Source of the DNA: Methanobacterium sp964452085
Lineage (GTDB): Archaea > Methanobacteriota > Methanobacteria > Methanobacteriales > Methanobacteriaceae
Reading direction: 5' to 3'
Length of the DNA: 64,000 nucleotides
Assembly (NCBI GenBank): GCA_964452085.1
Contig: CAYVKL010000003.1
Span: 62,001-126,000, forward strand
Under the pieces are notes generated by a model, which saw only the letters and a program-made list of their open reading frames with translations, ran no database searches and was not told the origin of the DNA. Both the position numbers and the translations under genes were made by a program. Shown here in pieces: positions 55,270 through 63,778 of the stretch; the stretch's first letter is position 1, and each line of letters opens with the position of its first letter.

Positions 55270-56214
55270 CTAATTAGAGTAATTTCGAATAATTAATTCT
55301 TTTATTTCTCCCCTTCGAGATGTATCAGAATTTATGTTACGTTTTGCAGGGACTCGTTCAATATTATATCCATGATACATTTCATCAAAGAAATTATCAT
55401 TTGTATCATGGTTTTTAGGGTCACTATTACTTAAAATCAAGTTTGCACCTTTATTATCCATTTTTTTATAGAATTCAGCCAGTTTTTCCTGGTCTGCATC
55501 ATTGAATCCTTCTCGAGAGTATCCTGTAAAGTGAGATGTTCTGTTAATAGGCCTATATGGAGGGTCCAGATATACTAAAGAATCTCCATCAATGAATTTA
55601 TGGGAGTGAGTGAAGTCTGCGCACAGAAGCTCTGTTCTTTTAAGGGCTTGGTGAACTTCCTGAATGTTTATTTCATCACAAATGCTAGGATTCTTGTACT
55701 TACCAAAGGGGACGTTGAACTCTCCCTTACTATTCAACCTGAAAAGTCCATTGAAACAGGTCTTGTTGAGAAATATCAAAAAGGATGTTCTATAAATCCA
55801 TTCTTCACTGTAATTGTCATAATCAATCAATGACATTCGCCGGTTGTATTCATCTCTAATACTATAAAAATTTTGTTTTCTCTCGTTTTCACTTTTTTTA
55901 AGGTGTTCTAACTCCATATCACTCAAAAGAGTAATAAGTTTATCTGGATCACTTTTAACAACATTATATGCCATTATTAGTTCTGGATTAATATCCAGTA
56001 GTATGGAATTTTTAACTTGATAATTTCGCTTTAAAAAAAAGAACATTGCCCCCCCACCTACAAAAGGTTCAACATAACTAGAAATAACCCCACTTTCCAA
56101 TACAGATTTAGGTAATCTCATTTCTAATTCCAGAAGTAGTTGAGTTTTTCCCCCAGCCCATTTAAGGAAAGGTCGGGGTATTTTATACTCTTTTTTCTTG
56201 GGTTTTTTATTCAT
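55270..56214 (-). CDS. Orphan D12-class adenine-specific DNA methyltransferase (Dam-like)
   Basis: A 314-residue N6-adenine methylase. The SAM motif is PFLKWAGGKTQLL (from residue 15), the FVGGGAMFF loop follows near 51, and the catalytic motif is DPPY (217-220). HFTGYSREGFNDADQEKL after DPPY resembles DpnM/Dam-type enzymes that methylate GATC or a similar site. There is no restriction endonuclease gene beside it. In this window it is a second adenine methylase besides BREX PglX. Confidence 0.9.
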   Translation of the reverse strand: MNKKPKKKEYKIPRPFLKWAGGKTQLLLELEMRLPKSVLESGVISSYVEPFVGGGAMFFFLKRNYQVKNSILLDINPELIMAYNVVKSDPDKLITLLSDMELEHLKKSENERKQNFYSIRDEYNRRMSLIDYDNYSEEWIYRTSFLIFLNKTCFNGLFRLNSKGEFNVPFGKYKNPSICDEINIQEVHQALKRTELLCADFTHSHKFIDGDSLVYLDPPYRPINRTSHFTGYSREGFNDADQEKLAEFYKKMDNKGANLILSNSDPKNHDTNDNFFDEMYHGYNIERVPAKRNINSDTSRRGEIKELIIRNYSN

Positions 56215-56379
56215 TTTAAGGTCCTATTATATATGAAAAATTGTTCCAAGGCAATTTACTGGGAAATATTCTGCGGAATTATTGATTTTTTTAACTTACT
56301 AATTTTAACTCCATATCTCCAAACTTCCAATAAGCACTAACTCAAATAATACTCAAATCCAAATAAATTACTCAAAATT

Positions 56380-57168
56380 TCATTGGTCTTCTAAAATGTG
56401 TTCTGGAGCACCACCTAAAATAACCAGCCCTTCAGCCTCTAAAAAGTGTAAATCGCCAGGAATAATAATACAATGGAGTGGACCTCCAAAATTCTCATTT
56501 ACTAGTTCAAATAGGGGTCCAGCTCTAACCATGGGTTTTTCAGAACCTGCGCGAGCAACCACCACCGCAATTGTATCTCCTGATATCAATCCTTCTTTTC
56601 GTTCAGCTTCAACACGCTGAAGGTACTCTAAACCCTCATTAGCAGTCATGTAATAATCTCTATGGGCCTGAATATCCAACAAGACAAGTGTGTGTAAACC
56701 CATTTTCTTATTATCAGAGATAACTTGATAAGGAGAGTGAGGAAAGTAATTCTCCTCAGGACGTGGAATAGTGGTGACTTTTCCAAATTTATAAGCCTGT
56801 AATCCAGCAATACCCGGAGCTGCAGATAATATGGAAGAAGCATGAATAACCCTGGTTTTGATTCCTTTCTTGCGAGCTTCCATTAAAATATCAGAGTGAG
56901 TGGTGGCCATTAAAGGGTCGCCTGCTGTTAGAAAAGCAACATCTTTATCTTCCGCCTGCTTTATAGGTAAGTTGTCTTCTTCAACTTCTTCCCGAGTTAG
57001 TATGTTTATCTGCACGCCAGCCAGACTTTCCAATGATTTTAGATCACCACCAAAAAGACGGGCCGTGTAAAATTCAGCATAAACTACATCTGCAGATTGA
57101 ATAGCTTCTAGGCCATTAATTGATATATCTTTTTCATCATAAAGTCCCAGTCCAACCAGGTAGAGCAT
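56380..57168 (-). CDS. dph5: Diphthine synthase
   Basis: SAM-dependent methylase that modifies a histidine of elongation factor 2 in diphthamide synthesis. A 262-residue tetrapyrrole-methylase fold: MLYLVGLGLYDEKDISINGL, AFLTAGDPLMATTHSDILMEA, and VIHASSILSAAPGIAGLQAYKFG are diagnostic of the Dph5/DphB family. AAGGTGA five bases before ATG 57168 fixes the start; an in-frame ATG lies at 57186. It stands alone. Confidence 0.95.
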   Translation of the reverse strand: MLYLVGLGLYDEKDISINGLEAIQSADVVYAEFYTARLFGGDLKSLESLAGVQINILTREEVEEDNLPIKQAEDKDVAFLTAGDPLMATTHSDILMEARKKGIKTRVIHASSILSAAPGIAGLQAYKFGKVTTIPRPEENYFPHSPYQVISDNKKMGLHTLVLLDIQAHRDYYMTANEGLEYLQRVEAERKEGLISGDTIAVVVARAGSEKPMVRAGPLFELVNENFGGPLHCIIIPGDLHFLEAEGLVILGGAPEHILEDQ

Positions 57169-57286
57169 TCTTTTCACCTTCAACATCTAATTATGAGATG
57201 GGAGGTTTATAAAATTTTATTTTAGGGTGAAAAATAAATGATATCACGTGCAAATAATGGATGAGAAGAAATAACAGAGGAATTCC

Positions 57287-58312
57287 ATGATTGGATTAAA
57301 GGTCCCCAAAAAAGAAGCTAACCACATTCGCATTATTCTACAGGAGAAAAAAATTCTGAACCATAACTTGAAGATCCGACGTTCAGATGATTATGTATAT
57401 TTTCCCTTGAATCAAGAACCTGATGATGAGCTTTTAGAAAAACTGGGCCTTAAACATGACGATATTGAAGTCGCTGATTTTGAAAAACTGCAAAAAAGAC
57501 CACGTAGCATTGAAGAGTACCTTCAAGGAAGGATTCCCCCTCAAAAAATAAATGAATTCAAGAAATCCTTTGATATCATTGGTGATGTGGTGATCCTGGA
57601 GATTCCAGAGGAACTGGATAAAGAGAAGTATCTTATTGGGGAAGCAGCCCTGAAATTCACCAAGAGAAAATCGATTTATAGGAAAAAAAGTGAAATTAAG
57701 GGTGTGGTTCGTACCAGAGAACTGGAACACCTTGCAGGAGAAGACCAATCCATTACTATTCATAAAGAATATGATAGCCAAATAATGCTGGATGTTAAGG
57801 AAGTTTATTTCAGCCCTAGACTGGCAACAGAAAGGAAAAACGTAGTAGATCAGGTTAAGGATGGGGAAGTAATAATTGATATGTTTGCAGGGGTAGGTCC
57901 TTTTGCCATTAACATTGCCCGTAGGCATAACATCCAGATATATGCCATAGACATTAATCCTCATGCAATAAACTATCTTGAAAAGAATATAACTCTTAAT
58001 AAGCTTAAAGGAAAGATTACCCCCCTACAAGGAGATGTTACAGACGTATTAAAGAACCTTGACATCCTAGCTGATCGAATCATCATGAACTTGCCTGGTA
58101 CGGCTTGTGAATTTCTCTCCATTGCAGTGGAACACTTGAAACCAGGTGGAACACTTCATTATTACCAGTTCAGCCGTGACTTTGAAGATCCAATCAAAAG
58201 AATTGAAAAAGCAGCTGATCCACGCCATGTGGATATACTTGACATGCGAAAGGTAAAATCTAGAAGCCCGGGGATGTGGCACGTGGCTATTGATGCAAAA
58301 GTAATGATGTAA
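57287..58312 (+). CDS. trm5: tRNA (guanine-37-N1)-methyltransferase, Trm5 family
   Basis: Methylates G37 next to the anticodon, preventing frameshifts. A 341-residue protein with a short N-terminal domain (MIGLKVPKKEANHIRIIL), a middle domain and the class I methylase core: MFAGVGPFAINIARR (motif I), YAIDINPHAINYLEKNI (motif II) and the catalytic RIIMNLPGTACEFL (NLPG in place of NPPY). The motif order and the domain length match archaeal Trm5b. An AGGAATTCC context precedes the ATG. Confidence 0.93.
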   Translation: MIGLKVPKKEANHIRIILQEKKILNHNLKIRRSDDYVYFPLNQEPDDELLEKLGLKHDDIEVADFEKLQKRPRSIEEYLQGRIPPQKINEFKKSFDIIGDVVILEIPEELDKEKYLIGEAALKFTKRKSIYRKKSEIKGVVRTRELEHLAGEDQSITIHKEYDSQIMLDVKEVYFSPRLATERKNVVDQVKDGEVIIDMFAGVGPFAINIARRHNIQIYAIDINPHAINYLEKNITLNKLKGKITPLQGDVTDVLKNLDILADRIIMNLPGTACEFLSIAVEHLKPGGTLHYYQFSRDFEDPIKRIEKAADPRHVDILDMRKVKSRSPGMWHVAIDAKVMM

Positions 58313-58363
58313 GAATTTAGAGGATAATTTAGAGGATTAATATTCCAAAGGGGGTATTTTTAT

Positions 58364-58936
58364 ATGGTATATGAACATTTCCCAGATTTATTTGAAATAG
58401 AATACTCATTTAAAGAAGGAGGACATAATTCCCTTAAATTCATTGACGGAAGGTTTTTCTTTTTTTCAGAAGCAGATTCTCATCTAACTGAAAAGAATGA
58501 ATATTTAACAATGGTGAAATTGCCTGAAAGCAGCGCATTAGAACTTTTTTGGGATGAGTTAGACACTTTAGGGATATGGAACTGGGAAGGTTTCAGTAAA
58601 ATTGAAGAATCCAATTCCAATGGAAAATGTGAACATGATGAGCATGAACACTGTAACCATGAACATCATGATGCAGAAATCTATTCTGAAGATATTCTTA
58701 CTGAAAGGGAAATACCTGAAGGAGAAAATCTAAGTGACGAGGAAATTCCAGGGGAAGGAAATATCTGGCAGTTGAAGATAATTAATGGTCAGAATCAGGT
58801 TTATATTAAAAGCTGGTGTTTGGAAGGAGAATCCGGGGATGAATTCTTTAAATCTTTAAAGAAAATGTTTGGAATTGACATTACCTTACCATTTACAATT
58901 CTTTCGGGAAAATTATCTGATAAAAAACTTAATTGA
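58364..58936 (+). CDS. Unknown protein with His/Glu/Asp-rich metal-binding-like insert
   Basis: A 190-residue acidic protein. Around residues 87-105 is the run CEHDEHEHCNHEHHDAE, a likely Zn/Ni/Co-binding stretch, followed by an acidic linker GENLSDEEIPGEGN. The flanks (FFFFSEADSHLTEKNEY and WQLKIINGQNQVYIKSW) look like a small beta-rich domain split by this insert. Family not recognised. It follows trm5 by 51 bases on the same strand, with GGGGGTA near the ATG. A metal-storage or metallochaperone role is inference. Confidence 0.72.
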   Translation: MVYEHFPDLFEIEYSFKEGGHNSLKFIDGRFFFFSEADSHLTEKNEYLTMVKLPESSALELFWDELDTLGIWNWEGFSKIEESNSNGKCEHDEHEHCNHEHHDAEIYSEDILTEREIPEGENLSDEEIPGEGNIWQLKIINGQNQVYIKSWCLEGESGDEFFKSLKKMFGIDITLPFTILSGKLSDKKLN

Positions 58937-59062
58937 TCAAAAATCGATGATAAAACTTAGGGAAAAAACCTAAAAGAAAACTATAATGAATCCGTACGAT
59001 TAACCCTTGAAATAAAAATAATAATATTCGAAAAAAAACTCAAAATAGAATAATCTAAAAAT

Positions 59063-59992
59063 TTAGAAAGGATCCAATATCCCATCTTCGGTTATTATAC
59101 CGGTTATGAGATCACTTGGCACCACATCAAAGGATGGATTCCTCACTTCAGTCCCTATAGGTGCAGCTTGACAACCTGCAAAACTTAAAACTTCACCAGG
59201 ATCTCTCTCCTCAATTTCTATGTCAAAAATACTATTTTTATGGTCAAAGGTACTCTTAGGGGCAGCAATGTAAAAAGGTATGTTGAATCGCTTGGCTGCT
59301 AAAGCAACCATCAATGACCCTATTTTATTGGCTATCCCTCCTTTAGCCACACGATCCGCACCTATAACTACCTTATTAATTTGTCCTTCCTGCATTAAAC
59401 GGCCAGCAGCCCCGTCAACAATCAATTTAACTGGAATGTTCTCTTGCTGCATTTCCCAGACACTTAACCGGGCTCCTTGGAGTACGGGACGAGTTTCATC
59501 ACACACCACATTTATGTTCTTACCTTCCTCATTAGCTGCTCTTATAACTCCCAAAGCAGTGCCGTAATCTACACATGCCAGTGCACCAGCATTACAATGT
59601 GTTAAAATTGTGTCCCCATCATCTATTATTGTGGCTCCATGTTTTCCCATGCTTCGGTTGGTTTGGATGTCCTCCTCATACATCATTAGGGCTTCTTTAA
59701 GAGGGTCATCTGATTCTAAGATCCTATCAACAGCCCAGAAAAGGTTCACTGCTGTGGGTCGCGCGTCTTTCATTTCATTTGCTGCTTTTTCCATATCTTC
59801 ATCAGCAAGATACGCAAGTGCCATTCCAAAGGCAGCTGCTACACCTATAGCTGGAGCTCCACGAACTACCATTGTTTTGATGGCATTTATAACATCTAAA
59901 TAGGTTCCACAGACTAAATACTCTATTTCATGAGGTAGCAGGGTCTGGTCTAAGAGGTAAAGAAGATCATCTTTCCAGTACATGGTTTTCAT
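59063..59992 (-). CDS. mtnA: MtnA-type isomerase (S-methyl-5-thioribose-1-phosphate isomerase or related sugar-phosphate isomerase)
   Basis: A 309-residue enzyme of the eIF2B-like family. It holds VVRGAPAIGVAAAFGMAL, THCNAGALACVDYGTAL (catalytic Cys in CNAGA), DETRPVLQGARLSVWEM and GADRVAKGGIANKIGSL (catalytic Asp). These are the MtnA core motifs. In methanogens close relatives may act on other ribose-1,5-bisphosphate-type substrates, so the exact reaction is uncertain. AGGAT precedes ATG 59992 at nine bases; a GTG at 60001 is in frame. Confidence 0.88.
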   Translation of the reverse strand: MKTMYWKDDLLYLLDQTLLPHEIEYLVCGTYLDVINAIKTMVVRGAPAIGVAAAFGMALAYLADEDMEKAANEMKDARPTAVNLFWAVDRILESDDPLKEALMMYEEDIQTNRSMGKHGATIIDDGDTILTHCNAGALACVDYGTALGVIRAANEEGKNINVVCDETRPVLQGARLSVWEMQQENIPVKLIVDGAAGRLMQEGQINKVVIGADRVAKGGIANKIGSLMVALAAKRFNIPFYIAAPKSTFDHKNSIFDIEIEERDPGEVLSFAGCQAAPIGTEVRNPSFDVVPSDLITGIITEDGILDPF

Positions 59993-60150
59993 TACATACA
60001 CATCCTAAAATTGGAGTAAATTTTATAAGAATAGATATAAAATGGTTTTAATATCTATATAAGAAATTATTAATAAAAAAAATTTGAAGAAGATATTATG
60101 GGAATTTAAACGGACTTTTTGAAAAAATTATCCCATAATTAATGTCATCC

Positions 60151-61008
60151 TTAATAATGACTGGCAGGAGTCATATCCAGGTGCTTATCTTCTCCATGTT
60201 TTCCTGGAATTCCATAGGCATCTGCCCTACATTGAGTACAGGCTCTGAAGACTGGTAATGTCTCTTCAACTTTGTCTCTAACTTCTGAAAGCTCCTCACA
60301 TCCAGGTTTAGGATAATCTTTCATTTTGTTGAGTGGTATGAGTGGTATAACGTTCATTAGATTGGCGCCACGTTTTTTCACTTCTTTGGCAATGTCTTCA
60401 ATGTGTTTGTCATTGAGGCCAGGTATCAGAACACTGTTGACTTTCACCACCACTCCCAGTTTGGCTACTTTCTCAATTCCTTCCAGTTGTTTTTCGGAGA
60501 TTATTTTAAAGGCTTCTTCCCCCTCATATACTTTACCATCATAGATGGCTCGGGAATATATGTGTTTACCAATTTCTGGATCGATGGCATTAACTGTAAC
60601 GGTGATGGTGCTAACATTAGCTTCAGCTACTTCCTCAGCCATGTCTGCCAGTAGAAGTCCGTTGGTACTCATACATTTAATGAGGTCAGGGAATTTTTTG
60701 TCAATTATTTTGAAAAATTCCAGTGTTTCTGGATTAGCCAGGGCATCTCCAGGTCCGGCCACTCCCACAACACTTATAGGCATTTCTTTAATGACTTTGG
60801 CCACGTGAATGACGGCTTCTTGCACAGTCATCACTCTGGATGCAACTCCTGGTCGTTGTTCACATTTGTTTATTTCACGGGTACAGAAGTTGCACTGTAT
60901 ATTACAGCGAGGTGCTATGGGTAAGTGAACTCTTCCTACCTTATCATGCATTTTTTCATTGAAACATGGATGTGCTCGAGTAATATGAGCAAATTTAGAT
61001 TCATTCAT
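60151..61008 (-). CDS. nifB: Radical SAM protein NifB (nitrogenase cofactor maturase)
   Basis: A 285-residue radical SAM enzyme that builds the carbide-containing NifB-co precursor. The cluster motif is CNIQCNFC (C35, C39, C42) preceded by HPCFNEKMHDKVGRVHLPIAP, both typical of NifB, and VVGVAGPGDALANPE follows. It lacks the C-terminal NifX-like domain of many bacterial NifB proteins, as usual in methanogens. The start overlaps the marker 17 stop by eight bases. No nif structural genes are in the window; the coupling to methanogenesis markers is notable. Confidence 0.9.
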   Translation of the reverse strand: MNESKFAHITRAHPCFNEKMHDKVGRVHLPIAPRCNIQCNFCTREINKCEQRPGVASRVMTVQEAVIHVAKVIKEMPISVVGVAGPGDALANPETLEFFKIIDKKFPDLIKCMSTNGLLLADMAEEVAEANVSTITVTVNAIDPEIGKHIYSRAIYDGKVYEGEEAFKIISEKQLEGIEKVAKLGVVVKVNSVLIPGLNDKHIEDIAKEVKKRGANLMNVIPLIPLNKMKDYPKPGCEELSEVRDKVEETLPVFRACTQCRADAYGIPGKHGEDKHLDMTPASHY

Positions 61009-61672
61009 AGAATTTCCTCCCCAATTTAGTGGAAACTTTGGATTTATCCTCTTTTGAAGTTTTGATTTTCTTTTTCTTTTTAAGGGATTTAGGTGTTGAT
61101 CCTAAATATGGTTTTTTATTTTCTTTAATTTCTTTAATGATTTCTCGGGTTTTCACCAAATAATCTTCTTTAATATACTCATCAGAGCAGGTTAATGCAA
61201 TTATATTGCCTTCAGAATAGTGTTCCACCACTCTGAATCCTTCAGGAATTATTCGAAAGATTGCATCATAAACCTTCTTTTTGAGATCTTCTTCAGGGTC
61301 ATGTACAACCATTCCTTCTAATTGAACCTGCGGATCATCAATTATAACTTCAAATCGGCTGGGCTGGTGAATTTTATTCCTTCCCTCTATTTCCCAGAGT
61401 TTTTTGAGGAGTTCAGGAAGGTATTTTTCATCTTTAATCCTTATGAAAGCTTCATTAGCCTCAGGATCGTATTTATATTCTGTAAAATCTTCCATAACAA
61501 CCGGTGGAGCAGTTTTAAGGTACTGGACAGCAATGATGAATACTGGCTCCCGGGGATCAACGTATACTCGGACGTCTTTGACTGATCGGACAATCTGTAC
61601 TTCTTGAAGTATGTGCCTTACGATCATATCGTAGACTTCTTGTCCACTTTCATCGTAGCATTCGACCTGCAT
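61001..61672 (-). CDS. Methanogenesis marker protein 17 (DUF2102-like)
   Basis: A 223-residue protein conserved only in methanogens; its role in methanogenesis or MCR assembly is unproven. It starts MQVECYDESGQEVYDMIVR, with VRVYVDPREPVFIIAVQY and the closing VVEHYSEGNIIALTCSDEY. From about residue 190 an extra Lys-rich tail (KSLKKKKKIKTSKED) goes beyond the family length. It starts 10 bases after the marker 15 stop, and its end overlaps nifB. Confidence 0.85.
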   Translation of the reverse strand: MQVECYDESGQEVYDMIVRHILQEVQIVRSVKDVRVYVDPREPVFIIAVQYLKTAPPVVMEDFTEYKYDPEANEAFIRIKDEKYLPELLKKLWEIEGRNKIHQPSRFEVIIDDPQVQLEGMVVHDPEEDLKKKVYDAIFRIIPEGFRVVEHYSEGNIIALTCSDEYIKEDYLVKTREIIKEIKENKKPYLGSTPKSLKKKKKIKTSKEDKSKVSTKLGRKFYE

Positions 61673-61681
61673 TTGTATCGC

Positions 61682-62935
61682 CTATAACTTTTTAGCTCCG
61701 AAATCTTTCTTATCCCCCAAACCAGAAACAAGTAAAGCAGCTCCTACTGCTCCAATGTGCTGGGAATTTTCAGGTACAATGACTTCCATTCCTCCCAGGA
61801 CACTACTAACAGCTTCCACCAATCCACCAATTAGACTGGTACCACCAACTTGTATCAGGGGTTCTCGTACATCAATTTCCTGTAATTGTTGTTCATAAAC
61901 CTGTTCGGCAACTGAATAACATGCAGCTGCTGCCACGTCTTCCTTTGTGCCCCCAGCAGCTAGTGATGTAACTAAATCCTGAATTCCAAATACTATACAA
62001 TAACTGTTCAAAAGAGCCTTTTTGAAGTTTCCTTTGAGTGCCAATGGTCCTAATTCACTGATATCCACACCTAACCTTCTAGAAGTGATTTCAAGGAATC
62101 TGCCGGAAGCTCCAGCACATATCCCTCCCATGGTGAAATTGTCGGGTATTCCGTCATTTACGGTAATTACCTTATTATCCATTCCACCGATGTCTAAGAC
62201 TGTGGCTTCTCCCTTTTGATGACCTGCAAGGTAAACTGCTCCTTTGGAGTTTACTGATAATTCTTCCTGTATAAGAGCAGCATTGAGGTGCTTGCCTATG
62301 GTGAGCCTACCATAACCAGTAACTCCCACTCCATCAACATCCTCAAATTTGTATCCTGTGTCTTGGAAAGCCTGGTCCATTCCTTCCTGAGCACTGCCAA
62401 TAACATCTGTGGTAGGTAACCAACCCGTGCCTAAGATCTTATCATTTTCCATCAGTACCACTTTGGTAGTGGTGGAACCAGAATCAATACCAATTGTAAG
62501 TCCTTCCTGTTTTTCCCTTGCAAGCAAACTTTTTCGAGCTACAATGGTAGAGAGGGCTTCCATTCTAATGAATAGTTCATCAGCTTTGGTTCTTTCTGTG
62601 AATGAATATGTTACCACTGGGAGGTTGGTATTTTGTTGTATGAAACGTCTTATTTCGTTTCGAACCAGTGCTCCCTCAGCACACCTGAAACAGGTAGCAA
62701 TGAAAACAGCATCGGCATCTGATTTTCCTTCAACCAGTGACATTGCCCTGGCAATCATTAATCTTATGCTACTCGAGGCTGCGTTGAAACCAAACTTATT
62801 ATAAGCTTCTTCAATGTAATCTAGGTCAGCTTCAGGGATGATAATTTCTGCTCCAAAGGTGGATGCTGCTTTTTCAATCTCTTTCTGAACACCGCTGTAA
62901 TCAGTACCACATGAAATTTGGGCTATTTTAACCAT
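61682..62935 (-). CDS. Methanogenesis marker protein 15 (ASKHA-type activase family)
   Basis: A 417-residue ATPase of the benzoyl-CoA/2-hydroxyglutaryl-CoA reductase activase type. The N-terminal 140 residues are specific to the marker family. The ATPase domain begins GIDSGSTTTKVVLMENDK and includes YLAGHQKGEATVLDIGGMDN and GGICAGASGRFLEI, whose Cys can bind a bridging 4Fe-4S cluster. Activases use ATP to drive electrons to low potential, so it may activate an MCR component (inference). GGGGAGTAA before ATG 62935 is preferred over the ORF start at 62965, which overlaps marker 5. Confidence 0.88.
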   Translation of the reverse strand: MVKIAQISCGTDYSGVQKEIEKAASTFGAEIIIPEADLDYIEEAYNKFGFNAASSSIRLMIARAMSLVEGKSDADAVFIATCFRCAEGALVRNEIRRFIQQNTNLPVVTYSFTERTKADELFIRMEALSTIVARKSLLAREKQEGLTIGIDSGSTTTKVVLMENDKILGTGWLPTTDVIGSAQEGMDQAFQDTGYKFEDVDGVGVTGYGRLTIGKHLNAALIQEELSVNSKGAVYLAGHQKGEATVLDIGGMDNKVITVNDGIPDNFTMGGICAGASGRFLEITSRRLGVDISELGPLALKGNFKKALLNSYCIVFGIQDLVTSLAAGGTKEDVAAAACYSVAEQVYEQQLQEIDVREPLIQVGGTSLIGGLVEAVSSVLGGMEVIVPENSQHIGAVGAALLVSGLGDKKDFGAKKL

Positions 62936-62939
62936 GTTA

Positions 62940-63404
62940 TTACTCCCCTTGCTCCTCTGTTTCATCGGATTTATCTAATTCATCAAGGAATGTGTTGATC
63001 TTGTTAACCACTTCCATGGTCTCCTCTCGGGTCTCCGGATAGTGTATTTCCAGTACAGGGATGCCTCTCTTGCGCAGGAAGTACATGGAAAGCTCGTTGG
63101 TACGGGCACATCCAATGCATCCAAATCCATATGGTGCATCTTCCATGATTATGGCTGCTTCAGCTTCTTCAATAATAGGTCCAAATATTGCCATTCTACC
63201 TCTAATGCCTGAGGGGACTTCTATAGCTGCATATTTAAGGCCTTTAATTGGTTCCTCCTCAGTAATGTTAAATGGTGGAGAATCTATTTCAGGGTCAGTG
63301 ACCTTCTTACGAATTTCTTTCTGAATAACTAAGGCTTCATGACCCCTTCTTTCAACCATATCTGCCAGTATAAGTGAGTTAGGTGGAAAAACAGCAATTC
63401 TCAC
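62940..63404 (-). CDS. Methanogenesis marker protein 5
   Basis: A 154-residue protein with MRIAVFPPNSLILADMVER, ESSGIRGRM-like VPSGIRGRMAIFGPIIE and GFGCIGCARTNEL, containing a CIGC Cys pair of possible metal-binding use. The family is restricted to methanogens and part of the conserved marker operon. It ends four bases before the marker 15 ATG and starts two bases after the DUF2111 gene. Exact function unknown. Confidence 0.85.
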   Translation of the reverse strand: MRIAVFPPNSLILADMVERRGHEALVIQKEIRKKVTDPEIDSPPFNITEEEPIKGLKYAAIEVPSGIRGRMAIFGPIIEEAEAAIIMEDAPYGFGCIGCARTNELSMYFLRKRGIPVLEIHYPETREETMEVVNKINTFLDELDKSDETEEQGE

Positions 63405-63406
63405 TT

Positions 63407-63778
63407 TTAACCACCTCGAGGATTCTTAATTTCTTCGGGACGCTTGGTAATCTCCATTATATCACTGTAAATTCCTTGTGTTATGTCAACCACTCCAATG
63501 GCAGCAATTATTTTTCCTTCCTCAATAATTGGAACAACAATTACTGGAGTACCTTCATATGGTCCTTTTTTAGGAATTTCACAAGCCATTTCACAACTTT
63601 TTAGAACTTGATCAAGTAGGGGGCCGGTGTAATTGTAATCAATGACTTCACCATCTTCTATACGAACACCGGGTTTCTCAAGGGTTCTCATAGTAAGTGG
63701 AAGGCCATTTACTAATTTGTGGATAGCTAAAGCCATAGGTGCTATTTCTTCTCCAGTGGCGGATTCATTGATATTCAT
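63407..63778 (-). CDS. DUF2111-like protein of the methanogenesis marker operon
   Basis: A 123-residue protein with a GAF/PAS-like central pattern: PVIVVPIIEEGKIIAAIGVVDITQG resembles a small-molecule-sensing sheet. It begins MNINESATGEEIAPMALAI. The family (DUF2111) occurs in methanogens. Its ATG overlaps the preceding TGA (ATGA), so it is translationally coupled to the marker 6 gene. Function unknown; a sensory role is inferred from the fold pattern alone. Confidence 0.75.
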   Translation of the reverse strand: MNINESATGEEIAPMALAIHKLVNGLPLTMRTLEKPGVRIEDGEVIDYNYTGPLLDQVLKSCEMACEIPKKGPYEGTPVIVVPIIEEGKIIAAIGVVDITQGIYSDIMEITKRPEEIKNPRGG

